The position numbers were made by a program, and so were the translations under genes. Below, in pieces: positions 24,628 through 33,746 of a stretch of 64,000 bases of DNA (its first letter is position 1; every line of letters begins with the position of its first letter). The notes beneath the pieces were generated by a model that saw only the letters and a list, made by a program, of their open reading frames with translations, was not told the origin of the DNA and searched no databases. This DNA comes from an uncultured Methylococcaceae bacterium. GTDB lineage: Bacteria; Pseudomonadota; Gammaproteobacteria; Methylococcales; Methylomonadaceae. Location of the stretch: assembly GCA_903917345.1 (NCBI GenBank), contig CAIXAE010000013.1:1-64000 (forward strand), written 5' to 3'.

Positions 24628-25395
24628 ATGCATTTTTTTAAGCGTATCCGTACACGCTATATTTTACATCGCTATCCTATTAATCATGCGTTATGGGCAC
24701 AGGTCTGTGACAGTCTTAGCATTTTGCGGGGGATGACAGCGGTTGAAAAAGCACATCTACGTGAGCTAACAACTCTATTTTTACACCAAAAGAAGTTTGT
24801 TGGCGCTCAAGATTTTCAACTCACCGACTTTATGTGCGTTGTTATTGGAATTCAAGCCTGCTTACCTGTCCTTAAGTTGGGATTAAATTGTTTATCAGGT
24901 TGGGTAGAAGTGATTGTTTACCCGGATGCCTTTAGAGTGAGTAGAAACGTAGTTGATGCTTCGGGTGTTGTGCATCATCAAGAAAGCATACTTATGGGTG
25001 AGTCTTGGGCAAGGGGGCCTTTGATATTATCTTGGCATGATGTCGAAAAAGACATGTTAGGCCATCACATCGGATCTAACGTTGTGATTCATGAAATCGC
25101 ACATAAGTTAGATAGGCTTAATGGCTCTGCTAATGGTTTTCCGCCTTTACATACTGATATGGTCATAAAAGACTGGTCTACGTCTTTAAGCATCGCTTAT
25201 GAGAATTTATCTAGCCGTATAAATCACCATCACGCCGGCTGCATTAATGCTTATGCTGCGACAAATCCAGCTGAATTTTTTGCTGTGATTAGCGAGTATT
25301 TCTTTTGTGCACCTGCTGTTCTAAATACTGATTTCCCCGACATTTATAAACAATTATGCCTGTATTATCGGCAAGATACTTTGTCGAGGCGTTAG
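24628..25395 (+). CDS. mtfA: MtfA/DgsA anti-repressor-like zinc peptidase
   Basis: 255 aa, near the usual MtfA length. The zinc site HEIAHKLD lies about residues 152-159 and the third ligand region AATNPAEFFAV about 211-221. In E. coli MtfA binds the glucose repressor Mlc and has aminopeptidase activity; no Mlc/PTS gene is present here, so the role is inferred only at family level. It lies 24 nt after the b561 gene, probably in one transcript. Confidence 0.87.
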   Translation: MHFFKRIRTRYILHRYPINHALWAQVCDSLSILRGMTAVEKAHLRELTTLFLHQKKFVGAQDFQLTDFMCVVIGIQACLPVLKLGLNCLSGWVEVIVYPDAFRVSRNVVDASGVVHHQESILMGESWARGPLILSWHDVEKDMLGHHIGSNVVIHEIAHKLDRLNGSANGFPPLHTDMVIKDWSTSLSIAYENLSSRINHHHAGCINAYAATNPAEFFAVISEYFFCAPAVLNTDFPDIYKQLCLYYRQDTLSRR

Positions 25396-25445
25396 AATAA
25401 ATAGGGACGAATTGACGTTTAAAATTGACAAGGTAGTGCATGTGA

Positions 25446-25462
25446 GTGTTATATTATAACAT
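25446..25462. promoter_or_regulatory. Zur-box palindrome before the Fur-family regulator
   Basis: TGTTATATTATAACA is an uninterrupted palindrome with one central base, equal to the Zur consensus reported for several Proteobacteria (TGTTATDNHATAACA). It lies 31 nt before the regulator start, fitting autoregulation. Confidence 0.8.
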
Positions 25463-25493
25463 TGCAAACTTGTGATGCGGTCACTTTTAAGAT

Positions 25494-25997
25494 ATGTATA
25501 CTAAAGCTGAAAATAACCAAATTTCTGTAAATAGTTTAATTCATGACCATAAAAAGTGTGTTACTGAGGCTTTAAGTATCGCCGAACGCTTATGCAGTGC
25601 GCGCGGTGTACAACTAACGGCTATCCGACATCAAGTGTTAGAGTTGATTTGGAGTAGTCATAAAGCCGTTAAAGCTTATGAGTTATTAGATCTTATTAAA
25701 CCGTTACAAAATGCCGCAAAACCCCCGACTATTTATCGCGCATTAGATTTTTTACTTGAGCAGGGTTTAATTCATCGAATAGAAAGTCTTAATGCCTTTG
25801 TTGGTTGCAATTGTTCTGGGCATCAGCATGATTTATTGTTGTTAATCTGTAAACAATGTCATGAAGTTGAAGAACGTCCGGCTTTAAAGGTGATGTCTGC
25901 TTTAACGGAAGAGTTTTCGGATGCAAATTTTGTGACGCATAGCCAAGCAATCGAAGCACACGGTCTTTGTGCTAAATGCAATGAACTAAAGAGTTGA
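25494..25997 (+). CDS. zur: Fur-family regulator, probably Zur (zinc uptake regulator)
   Basis: 167 aa. A winged helix at the N-terminus (LTAIRHQVLELIWSSHKAVKAYELL) precedes PPTIYRALDFLLEQGLIHRIES, the DNA-recognition part. The metal-binding and dimer domain has HQHDLLLLICKQCHEV and a C-terminal HGLCAKC, the two CxxC pairs of the structural zinc site. The adjacent TonB receptor and the two operator-like palindromes support Zur over Fur. With zinc bound it should repress zinc import genes. Confidence 0.85.
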   Translation: MYTKAENNQISVNSLIHDHKKCVTEALSIAERLCSARGVQLTAIRHQVLELIWSSHKAVKAYELLDLIKPLQNAAKPPTIYRALDFLLEQGLIHRIESLNAFVGCNCSGHQHDLLLLICKQCHEVEERPALKVMSALTEEFSDANFVTHSQAIEAHGLCAKCNELKS

Positions 25998-26041
25998 TAG
26001 TCTGCTTTGTTTTTATGGACTTAAATTCATTCCTTAAATTG

Positions 26042-26057
26042 TAATGTTATAACATTA
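26042..26057. promoter_or_regulatory. Zur-like palindrome before the TonB receptor
   Basis: TAATGTTATAACATTA is a perfect 16-bp palindrome with the same half-site (ATGTTA) as the box at 25446 but without the central spacer. It ends at the first possible ATG (26057), so repression there would block the promoter and argues for ATG 26099 as the real start. Confidence 0.65.
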
Positions 26058-26098
26058 TGTATGAGCTTTTATTGAGCGCTACGGTTAAAAAAGAAAAG

Positions 26099-28198
26099 AT
26101 GTTTTTTAAATATAAATATTATCAAAGCTTATTAATAATCTTAATAATGCCGCTTGCGACAGCGGCTGAGCCAGAGATTCAAGAGCTAGAAGAAATAACC
26201 GTAACGGCACCCGCAGGTCAAGATGACGCCGAATGGGTTAAGCCTGTTGCCGTATTAAGCGATGAGGCATTACGTACAAAAGTGGCGCATTCAATAGGTG
26301 AAACACTTAAAAACGAACTGGGGATCACCAGCCAATCCTTTGGCCCAGCTGTAGGAACGCCCGTTATTCGTGGTCAAAGTGGTGCACGTGTCAAAGTCTT
26401 AAACAGTGGTATGAGTAATGGTGATATTTCACAATTAAGCCCTGATCACGCTAGTAGCAGTGAGCCGTTTATGGCTGAGCGCATTGAAGTATTGCGTGGG
26501 CCTGCGACCTTGCTTTATGGCAGTGGCGCTATTGGAGGTGTGGTTAATGTGTTAGATAATCGTATTCCAACAGCGCAAATAAAACAGCCGGTTTCTGGTG
26601 CTTTTGAGCAACGTTATGATACTGCCGTAGCTGAAACGAGTACCGCGTTAAAAGCAGAGGGGGGTAAAGATCAGATGGCCTATCATTTAGATGGCTTATT
26701 TAGAGATCGTAATAATATGGCGATTGGAGGGCAAGCTATTGATGTTTCGGCGGCTGAGTCACTCGACCCAACACTCAAGGTTATTCAAAATACCCAAGGA
26801 TCTGTTCCAAACACTAATGCGCAAATGATGAACGGTTCCGCGGGTTTATCGTGGGTAGCTGATCCAGGTTTTGCAGGCGTGGCGATTAATCAATTACACA
26901 ATAATTACGGTATAGCACCTGATGGAAGCGGTGGCGCAAATACTCGTATTGATATTCAACAAAGTAAATATGATTTTAAAAGTGAAGTTAAACAGCCATT
27001 TAGTTTAGTGGATGTTTTAAAAAGTAGGTTTGCTTATACCGATTATAATCATGTTGAACTAGATGGTGGTGTGCCGGGTACTGCGTTTACTAATAAAACC
27101 TTTGAAGGTCGTTTGGAGCTTAATCAAAAGCCCTGGGGCGATCTTAACGGTACGATGGGATTACAAGGCTCTACAAGTAATTTCACCGCTATGGATTTTC
27201 AAGGTAATCAAACCATTGTGCCAAATTCTTTAATTAACAGTTATAGCGTCTTTGGCTTTGAATCCTTACAAAAAGACGTTTTGACTTATCAAGTAAGTGC
27301 TAGAGTCGAAGCGAACACCATCGATCCTCAAGCTGGTTCAAATTATATTTCACCGAATGGCTTGCCTATTAACAGTAGCTATCAATATTTACCCGTCAGC
27401 GCATCCGCTTCAGCGTTGTGGGATATAGATGCACATGACAGCTTATCTTTAGCTTTAACTCGTTCTCAACGTGCACCTCAAGTACAAGAGTTGTTATCAC
27501 ATGGTTTTCATGATGCCACTCGCAGCTTTGAATTGGGCGATCCTAATTTGCATATGGAAACGTCTTACAATTTAGATTTGGCTTATAAATTTAAGTCTGA
27601 TTGGGTGCGCATAGAGTTGAATTTATTTAATACTTGGGCCAATAGTTATATTTATCAGCGTCGAACAGGGCAGTTTGTTAAGCAAGATGCAATAACTGGG
27701 ATGGCTGATGTGTGTCCTGCAAATATTGCTTGTACAGCTGTGGTACAAAGCCAGCAGGCTGATGCCTTATTTAGAGGCTATGAAAATAAATGGGTGTTTC
27801 CGGTCATGGAAAATAACCTGGGTATACTTGATTTAACGTTGTTTAGTGATTACACCCGAGGAACTTTTTTGAATGGGGGAGATGTGCCCCGTATGCCCCC
27901 ATTGAGATTTGGTTTTCAGTGGGATTATTTATACAAAGAATGGTCAGCTAATGTGCGTTTCACGCGTGCAGAAGCACAGCAAAATCCTGGGCTGAATGAT
28001 ACAACTACTGCGGGTTATTATTTGTTATCCCTAGGGTCTCAATATGAGATCAAGGATTTTCATGGCAGCAAAATTATGCTTTTTACCAAAGCCAATAATT
28101 TACTCAATGAAAATATTCGTAATTCAGTTTCTTATTTGCGTAACTTTGCACCCGAACCTGGGCGTGGAGTAGAGGTTGGATTTAGGGTGAGTTATTAG
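26099..28198 (+). CDS. znuD: TonB-dependent outer-membrane receptor, ZnuD-like zinc uptake
   Basis: 699 aa from ATG 26099, after AAGAAAAG; this gives a normal signal peptide (LLIILIMPLATAAEP). A TonB-box-like EEITVTAP comes next, then the plug domain (GTPVIRGQSGARVKVL, ERIEVLRGPATLLYGSGAIGG about residues 122-142) and a 22-strand barrel ending in aromatic GFRVSY. HGFHDATRSFELGDPNL is characteristic of the ZnuD/HmuR-like group. Placed directly behind zur and a palindromic operator, it should import zinc across the outer membrane when zinc is scarce. Heme or another ligand cannot be excluded. Confidence 0.87.
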   Translation: MFFKYKYYQSLLIILIMPLATAAEPEIQELEEITVTAPAGQDDAEWVKPVAVLSDEALRTKVAHSIGETLKNELGITSQSFGPAVGTPVIRGQSGARVKVLNSGMSNGDISQLSPDHASSSEPFMAERIEVLRGPATLLYGSGAIGGVVNVLDNRIPTAQIKQPVSGAFEQRYDTAVAETSTALKAEGGKDQMAYHLDGLFRDRNNMAIGGQAIDVSAAESLDPTLKVIQNTQGSVPNTNAQMMNGSAGLSWVADPGFAGVAINQLHNNYGIAPDGSGGANTRIDIQQSKYDFKSEVKQPFSLVDVLKSRFAYTDYNHVELDGGVPGTAFTNKTFEGRLELNQKPWGDLNGTMGLQGSTSNFTAMDFQGNQTIVPNSLINSYSVFGFESLQKDVLTYQVSARVEANTIDPQAGSNYISPNGLPINSSYQYLPVSASASALWDIDAHDSLSLALTRSQRAPQVQELLSHGFHDATRSFELGDPNLHMETSYNLDLAYKFKSDWVRIELNLFNTWANSYIYQRRTGQFVKQDAITGMADVCPANIACTAVVQSQQADALFRGYENKWVFPVMENNLGILDLTLFSDYTRGTFLNGGDVPRMPPLRFGFQWDYLYKEWSANVRFTRAEAQQNPGLNDTTTAGYYLLSLGSQYEIKDFHGSKIMLFTKANNLLNENIRNSVSYLRNFAPEPGRGVEVGFRVSY

Positions 28199-28406
28199 TT
28201 GTTTGTTTTAAAAACGTATCTTCTTTGTCTATTGAATGGGCAGGGGGTATTTTTGTTACAAAACTTATTGCAATTTTAATTTTATTTGTTTATTATCAAT
28301 ATATAATAAATTCTTGTTGGTAAATAATATTCTTATTCTGTCTGGATAATAAAGGATAGCTTTGATATGAAGTTCTTTAGAATCAATACATAACAAAAAT
28401 TGTAAA

Positions 28407-28970
28407 ATGAAAAAAAATATTTTAGCGATCACTGTTTTATCAAGTCTTAGTGGATTTGTATATGCAGACGGTGGCCTCTTATCCAGTATTGATATTTATC
28501 AAGTTGCAGGCACTATGGAGTCAAACTCTGCTGGGTTGGGTAGTCTAATGATTCAACAGGATGGAGGCGGTTCAGCAAACAAAATTAATTTAGTGCAAGG
28601 AGATGTGAGTAATAACTTGATTTCGATTACTCAAGTAGGAACTGGAAATACGACTAACGTTATATTAAATGCCTCATTGCCTGGAAATGAGGTGGGTGGT
28701 TTTTCGGATATAACGCAAGCGATAGCAGCATCTACAACCACTTCTGGAAATACGCTTAGTGTATCTCAGACGGGTAGCAACGATACGGCTAATATTTCCA
28801 TTTTAGGTTCAAGTAATACAATAACTTTGTCACAAACGGCTAATAATGCGACTGCAAACATCAGTAATGTGGGCGATAATAATAATATTTCTGTGACTCA
28901 ATCAACTGCAGGTTCAGTATTAAATCTTGTAGCTCACGGTACTAATTTGAATTACAGTGTCAGTCAGTAA
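28407..28970 (+). CDS. Curlin-repeat-like secreted protein, candidate functional amyloid
   Basis: 187 aa with a signal peptide (ILAITVLSSLSGFVYADG). The mature part is rich in Asn, Ser, Thr, Gly and Gln and shows imperfect repeats of about 18-24 residues of the curlin type: NTLSVSQTGSNDTANISILG, NTITLSQTANNATANISNVG, NNISVTQSTAG. The repeated N-x-(I/L)-x-(V/I)-x-Q-x-G/A spacing is that of CsgA/CsgB. No csgG, csgE or csgF gene is nearby. Probably exported and able to form beta-solenoid fibres; inference from repeat pattern only. Confidence 0.7.
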   Translation: MKKNILAITVLSSLSGFVYADGGLLSSIDIYQVAGTMESNSAGLGSLMIQQDGGGSANKINLVQGDVSNNLISITQVGTGNTTNVILNASLPGNEVGGFSDITQAIAASTTTSGNTLSVSQTGSNDTANISILGSSNTITLSQTANNATANISNVGDNNNISVTQSTAGSVLNLVAHGTNLNYSVSQ

Positions 28971-29017
28971 TCGATCCAATAAATCGTTTAAAAATAATTT
29001 ATCTTCACTTGATTAAC

Positions 29018-29053
29018 TAAAAAGCTTTGTACTTACGTTCAAGGCTTTTTTTA
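29018..29053 (+). terminator. Terminator after the curlin-like gene
   Basis: AAAAAGCTTTG...CAAGGCTTTTTTT forms a hairpin with T-run and ends in TTTATG like the AAGCCTT terminator family. Confidence 0.75.
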
Positions 29054-29234
29054 TGTTTTAAAAGCGGTATTATTACTTGACTATATCTAATATTTAAGCT
29101 GATTAGTGGTGACGTTGTGTCTTTCATATATTTGACATACAATCCAAAGATAATCTGGAATCAATTGATTAGCGGCATCTGATGTAATTATAATTATGTC
29201 ACTGATTTTTAAATTAATTTAATTTGGTAGTTTC

Positions 29235-30131
29235 ATGAAAAAATATTGTTCTATATCTGCTGTTATAGTCGTTTGTATTGGGTTATTGTCAATTGGAATG
29301 CATGATGCAGAAGCTAAACGTTTTGGAGGCGGAAGCTCATTTGGTAGCCGACCATCACATAGTTCTGCTTTTTCAGGTTCCTCAGCACCTGCATCAGTGA
29401 GTCGTTCTGCAAGTCAACAACAGAACGCGGCGCAAAATCAAATGGCTAGACAGAATGTTTCTCAGCGCGGTGGTTTAATGGGTATGTTGGGTGGTTTAGC
29501 GATTGGTGGATTATTAGGTTCGCTACTTTTTGGTGGTGCGTTTGAAAACATTAATTTTATGGATATCGCTATGCTGGTTATGGCTTTTTTAATGTTTAGA
29601 TACCTGGCTTCTAAAATTAAAACAGCTCAACCACAGGCCTATCAGCGCACTTCTGATAATAATCAGTCTAAAAATATGGAGATTAACTCAGCCGGTTTTA
29701 ATACGGATTATTTATTTAATAAGCAGGGGGCTTCAACGGTTAATCAAAATAACCTACCTGTGGGGTTTGATACTAATGGTTTTTTAAAAGGGGCAACAAT
29801 TGCCTACACCACACTACAAAAAGCATGGGATGCTAGAGACTTATATGAAATAAGAGGGCTAACGACGGATAAGGTTTTTGCTGAGATTCAAACGCAGCTT
29901 AAAGCGTCAGATACAGATAATCAAACTGAGATTTTAAATGTTGATACTAAGTTATTAGAAGTTCGTGACATAGGGTCTGAGCTATCAGCGGTGGTATTGT
30001 TTGAAGCGGTTATGCGTGAAGAAATCAATGGGGCAACAGAACACATTAGAGAGGTTTGGCATTTTGTTAAGCCTAAGGCAAGTTCACAAACTAAATGGTT
30101 GCTGGATGGTATACAACAATGGGCAGATTGA
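29235..30131 (+). CDS. Tim44-like domain protein with glycine-rich membrane region
   Basis: 298 aa. A signal or anchor segment (residues 5-25, VIVVCIGLLSIGM) precedes a Ser/Gln-rich linker (KRFGGGSSFGSRPS), two hydrophobic segments (MLGGLAIGGLLGSLLFGG; FMDIAMLVMAFLMFRYL) and a C-terminal Tim44-like domain from about 185 (FLKGATIAYTTLQKAWDARDL ... REVWHFVKP). This architecture is common in Betaproteobacteria and Gammaproteobacteria; its function there is not established. Confidence 0.85.
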   Translation: MKKYCSISAVIVVCIGLLSIGMHDAEAKRFGGGSSFGSRPSHSSAFSGSSAPASVSRSASQQQNAAQNQMARQNVSQRGGLMGMLGGLAIGGLLGSLLFGGAFENINFMDIAMLVMAFLMFRYLASKIKTAQPQAYQRTSDNNQSKNMEINSAGFNTDYLFNKQGASTVNQNNLPVGFDTNGFLKGATIAYTTLQKAWDARDLYEIRGLTTDKVFAEIQTQLKASDTDNQTEILNVDTKLLEVRDIGSELSAVVLFEAVMREEINGATEHIREVWHFVKPKASSQTKWLLDGIQQWAD

Positions 30132-30214
30132 ACTAAGTCAGTAAAATAGATTATAAAGAATAATAGGTTTTAAGTGGATCGGTTGAGAGTGTAATTTCTA
30201 ATAACGTATCTCTT

Positions 30215-30253
30215 TAAAAAAAGGCCTTACATGAAAATGTAGGGCCTTTTTTA
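30215..30253 (+). terminator. AAGGCCTT-type terminator
   Basis: AAAAAAAGGCCTTACATGAAAATGTAGGGCCTTTTTTA: long stem with a short loop and T-run. It resembles the AAGCCTT terminators of the tRNA locus though no tRNA remnant is present. Confidence 0.88.
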
Positions 30254-30330
30254 TATCAAAAGAAAAGAGTCAATTAACCATTTACTCTTATGGCAAGGTA
30301 AGCAATAACGCGACAGGCTTAAATTTAAAT

Positions 30331-30349
30331 AATAATGATTTGCATTTAC
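30331..30349. promoter_or_regulatory. Fur-box-like sequence before the porin operon
   Basis: AATAATGATTTGCATTTAC matches the 19-bp Fur consensus GATAATGATAATCATTATC at 13 or 14 positions. It lies about 50 nt before the first start codon. Confidence 0.55.
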
Positions 30350-30399
30350 ATATTTCTGAAGCTAGAATATCTTAACTGAAAAATAGTGGAGATATGTTT

Positions 30400-31884
30400 A
30401 TGAAACATCATAAATTTTTAAGAAAAACTCTAGTCATCATAATGACAAGTGCAGTTAGTTTTTCTGCGAGTGCTTTGGATAAGCCCCAATCCATGGAAGA
30501 TATGTGGAAAATAATTCAAGCGCAACAAAAGCAACTTAATGAGATGCAAGTGCGATTAGAAAAGGCAGAAAGTAAGTCAGTAGCCCTAAGTGCTCAAAAT
30601 TTAGACAGTAAACCTTCTTCTAACCTTTCAAGTAATACGCCAAGTTCTGAGCCACAAGTGGCAAATAATCAGGTGAAAAAATTAGAACGTAAAACGGATG
30701 TTCTAAGTCAAGAGGTTGAGAAGCTCAGGACTAACCTAGCGATTCCAGAAGAGAAGCAGCTTAAAAGTGCTTATGGCTTGGGTCCTGCGGCATCTAAGGT
30801 TTATCAGGTAGGTAAAGGGTTGTCTATTGGTGGATACGGTGAGGGCTTTTATCAAGATATTGTAGGCGACAAAGGCGCAGAAAAATCGAAAGCGGATATG
30901 GAGCGTATGGTGATGTATGTTGGTTATAAATTTACCGATAGCATCATTATGAATAGTGAACTTGAGTTTGAGCACGGCACTACTGGTGAGGGTGCTGAGT
31001 CCAAAGGTGAGGTATCTGCAGAATTTGTTTCGCTAGATTTTTTATTAAATCCTAAAGTGAATGTCCGTACCGGTTTGCTATTAATGCCGATGGGTATGAT
31101 TAATAGAATGCATGAGCCTTTATTTTATTTTGGTAATCATCGACCTGTGGTCGAGCAAACAATCATTCCAAGTACTTGGCGGGAAATGGGTGTGGGTCTA
31201 TTTGGCGCTATAACACCAAACCTAACATATACGACTTATGTGGTTAATGGTTTGAATGCGAGTGGTTTTAGTTCTACAGGTATTCGTGAGGGGACAGGGG
31301 GGGGGAGTCAAGCTTTAGCACAAGATTTGGGGTATGTGGCTCGAGTCGATTATACGCCTGATGCGTTACCTGGCTTAACCATTGGTGGTTCAGGTTACGT
31401 AAGTAATACAGGTCAAAGTTTATCTTATAATGGACAAAAAGCTGATGTATTGACTCAAATATATGAGTCTCACTTGCAATGGAAATATTATGGTTTAGAG
31501 TTTAGAGCCTTAGGATCGTGGGGGCTTATAAATAATGCGGACTTACTGTCTGCTCAAAATGTTTCCGTTATTAATGGTCAGGGTGTTGTAGGATCTCAAA
31601 ATTATGGTTGGTACACTGAAGCAGGTTATGATGTTTTACCGCTTATGTTTAGGGATACTCCCCAATATTTAGCGCCTTTTGTACGATATGAAAAATTAAA
31701 TACAATAGCCAAAGCGCCACTGGGTTATAGTTCTGATCCGACTAAAGATCAGCAAGTCTTTCAGGTGGGGTTGCAGTACAAGCCAATACCGCAAGTGGTT
31801 CTTAAGGCTGATTATAGAAACTTTGTGGCAAAACAGGGCAGTTTGCCAGATGATTTTAATTTAGGGTTTGGCTTTATTTTTTAA
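30400..31884 (+). CDS. Outer-membrane porin-like protein with N-terminal coiled coil
   Basis: 494 aa from ATG 30400 (GGAG 8 nt before); ATG 30394 is possible. Signal peptide to SASA, then a coiled-coil stretch (MWKIIQAQQKQLNEMQVRLEKAE), a Ser/Asn linker, a second heptad region and a beta-barrel ending in LPDDFNLGFGFIF with terminal Phe. The segment GYGEGFYQDIVGDKG and the repeated strand patterns fit trimeric porin-like channels. Probably Fur-controlled; first gene of an operon with the FMN-binding and membrane proteins, which suggests iron or electron-transfer work at the cell surface. Confidence 0.78.
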   Translation: MKHHKFLRKTLVIIMTSAVSFSASALDKPQSMEDMWKIIQAQQKQLNEMQVRLEKAESKSVALSAQNLDSKPSSNLSSNTPSSEPQVANNQVKKLERKTDVLSQEVEKLRTNLAIPEEKQLKSAYGLGPAASKVYQVGKGLSIGGYGEGFYQDIVGDKGAEKSKADMERMVMYVGYKFTDSIIMNSELEFEHGTTGEGAESKGEVSAEFVSLDFLLNPKVNVRTGLLLMPMGMINRMHEPLFYFGNHRPVVEQTIIPSTWREMGVGLFGAITPNLTYTTYVVNGLNASGFSSTGIREGTGGGSQALAQDLGYVARVDYTPDALPGLTIGGSGYVSNTGQSLSYNGQKADVLTQIYESHLQWKYYGLEFRALGSWGLINNADLLSAQNVSVINGQGVVGSQNYGWYTEAGYDVLPLMFRDTPQYLAPFVRYEKLNTIAKAPLGYSSDPTKDQQVFQVGLQYKPIPQVVLKADYRNFVAKQGSLPDDFNLGFGFIF

Positions 31885-31912
31885 GATGACAACACGTTTA
31901 CGGAAATACACG

Positions 31913-32455
31913 ATGAAATTACTTAAGCTGATGGTATTAAGCTTATCAATATTAATAGGTACTCCCTGTTTTGCGACTATTTATTACAGCAAAAGTGAAG
32001 CAATGGAATTGGCCTTTGGCGCAGGGGCTACTATTGAGTCGTTGTCTTTATTTCCGGATGAATTTCAAGTTACAAAAATAGAACAAGAAGCTAAGATAAA
32101 ATTAGAATCGGGTTTATTCACTTTTTATGTAGGTAAAAATAAAGATAAAATAGTGGGTTACGGAGCAATAGAAACTAGTACAGTAAGAACTAAGCCAGAA
32201 ACATTGATGATTGTATTATCGCCAGAAGGAGAATTACGTAATGTTTATACATTGGCCTTTCATGAACCTATTGAATATGAACCACCCCAAGCTTGGTATG
32301 AAAAGCTTTATAACAAATCGCTAGCAAACATGGACTTTAATAAAGGCGTAGATGGTATTAGCGGTGCGACTTTGAGTACACGGACGGCGCTTGCTAGCAT
32401 TCGTAAAGTGATGATGATTTACCAAATTATGATAAAAAATAAGGATGCTGAATAA
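31913..32455 (+). CDS. Periplasmic FMN-binding (flavinylation) domain protein
   Basis: About 180 aa with a signal peptide (KLMVLSLSILIGTPCFA). The C-terminal half is an FMN_bind domain: DGISGATLSTR contains the S-G-A-T sequence whose Thr receives FMN covalently through ApbE in RnfG, NqrC and extracellular-electron-transfer proteins. ATG 31886 is an alternative start; the longest frame overlaps the porin gene. Its stop overlaps the next start (TAATG). Likely a periplasmic one- or two-electron carrier between the membrane protein downstream and a terminal acceptor such as ferric iron. Confidence 0.8.
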   Translation: MKLLKLMVLSLSILIGTPCFATIYYSKSEAMELAFGAGATIESLSLFPDEFQVTKIEQEAKIKLESGLFTFYVGKNKDKIVGYGAIETSTVRTKPETLMIVLSPEGELRNVYTLAFHEPIEYEPPQAWYEKLYNKSLANMDFNKGVDGISGATLSTRTALASIRKVMMIYQIMIKNKDAE

Positions 32456-32949
32456 TGCGTTATTTTGTGACAGGCGAACAGCAGCGTAAAGCGCTACTTA
32501 ATGCATTAGTGTTGATGTTTTTGGGATATATTGCTTTGTTATGGTTGAGCAATGCGTTGATGTACTTTCATCATATGGCTTTAACACCTAGCTCTGTTAT
32601 CGCCTATTATTTGGGTTCAGAAGAGCAGTTTACTCAGCCTAGAAGTTATCAGGGTATGTTAGAAGTTTCTCACTTTCATCTGTTTTCTATGGGAATGTTA
32701 ATAGTAACGCTAACCCATTTAATGCTGATGACTGATTTTTCAGTACGTTTGAAAATTTGGTTGAGTGCATTAACATATGTTTCAGCGCTTGCTGACGAAG
32801 CGGGTGGTTGGCTAGTGCGATTTGTAAATCCCTTGTTTGCCTATTTTAAAATTGCGGCATTTATTACGTTAGAGTTTTCTTTAGCGACCCTAATCGTTGT
32901 GGTTATATGGGCGTTGTTAAAAGCTAGGACACAAATAGTAGCATCGTAG
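32455..32949 (+). CDS. Four-helix membrane protein of the FMN-binding operon
   Basis: 164 aa with four hydrophobic helices (LVLMFLGYIALLWL; HLFSMGMLIVTLTHLML; IWLSALTYVSALA; AAFITLEFSLATLIVVVIW). Histidines cluster at the membrane edge (MYFHHM, VSHFHLFSMG, LTHLM), compatible with b-haem ligation, but no named family is recognised. Translational coupling to the FMN_bind gene suggests it supplies electrons from the quinone pool. Not proven. Confidence 0.7.
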   Translation: MRYFVTGEQQRKALLNALVLMFLGYIALLWLSNALMYFHHMALTPSSVIAYYLGSEEQFTQPRSYQGMLEVSHFHLFSMGMLIVTLTHLMLMTDFSVRLKIWLSALTYVSALADEAGGWLVRFVNPLFAYFKIAAFITLEFSLATLIVVVIWALLKARTQIVAS

Positions 32950-32962
32950 GCTAATTAGACTT

Positions 32963-33733
32963 TTAACGCAAAAACCTACCGCCACTGATATCAATCAATG
33001 CACCATTGATATGAGATGACATATCACTCGCTAGAAACAGAACGGAGCTGGCAACTTCTTCTGCGTAGGTGTTTCTACCTAAAGGTGTTTGTTTACGGTA
33101 ATTTTCCATCATTTCTTCAGTCGAATGGATTTCATGGTGTTGGGTTTCGACAGTGCCTGGCATGACTGAGTTAGTCCTTACCTGAGGTGCAAGTTCTTTA
33201 GCTAAAGTGTGGGTAAATACCATCAATCCACCTTTCGCAGCAGCATAAGCCCCGCCACCATTTGCACCACCAGTTTGCACAGAAAGTGACAAGATATTAA
33301 CGATTCGACCTGACCCTGTTGCGCGTAACGCTGGAATTGCTCGTTTGGTTAACAAAAACGCACTGGTTAGATTAATACCTAATGATTTATTCCAGTTTTC
33401 GAGTGTACACTCTTCTATTTTTGCGCGCTTTATAAGGCCACCACCGTTATTGACTAAAATATCTAGTCTGCCAGTTTGACTAATTAGCTTATCAACAATC
33501 GCGTTGGCTTCATGTTCTTGAGTCAAATCAGCCGGCAATAACATGCATGAAATACCTTGTGAAACTAATTCATCATAAAGTTGTTCGGCACCCACTTTAC
33601 TCGAATAATAATGAATACCTACAAAGGCTCCTGCTTGACCCAACGTTAAGGCTACTGCTCTTCCAATTCCAACGCCAGCGCCACTGACTAGAGCCACTTT
33701 ACCGATTAGGTTTAAAGTTTGTTCTGGAATCAT
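32963..33733 (-). CDS. Short-chain dehydrogenase/reductase
   Basis: 256 aa from ATG 33733, placed 5 nt after AGGTGG; a GTG at 33742 is the alternative. NAD(P)-binding motif SGAGVGIGRA about residues 17-26 (TGxxxGxG form), NNGGG about 90-94, catalytic Ser in LSLSVQTGG and Tyr-x-x-x-Lys in GAYAAAKGG. Length and motifs fit classical SDRs of the FabG-like group. Substrate unknown. Close upstream, in the same direction, is the peroxiredoxin gene, and the pair may be cotranscribed. Confidence 0.88.
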   Translation of the reverse strand: MIPEQTLNLIGKVALVSGAGVGIGRAVALTLGQAGAFVGIHYYSSKVGAEQLYDELVSQGISCMLLPADLTQEHEANAIVDKLISQTGRLDILVNNGGGLIKRAKIEECTLENWNKSLGINLTSAFLLTKRAIPALRATGSGRIVNILSLSVQTGGANGGGAYAAAKGGLMVFTHTLAKELAPQVRTNSVMPGTVETQHHEIHSTEEMMENYRKQTPLGRNTYAEEVASSVLFLASDMSSHINGALIDISGGRFLR

Positions 33734-33746
33734 ATAAACCACCTAA

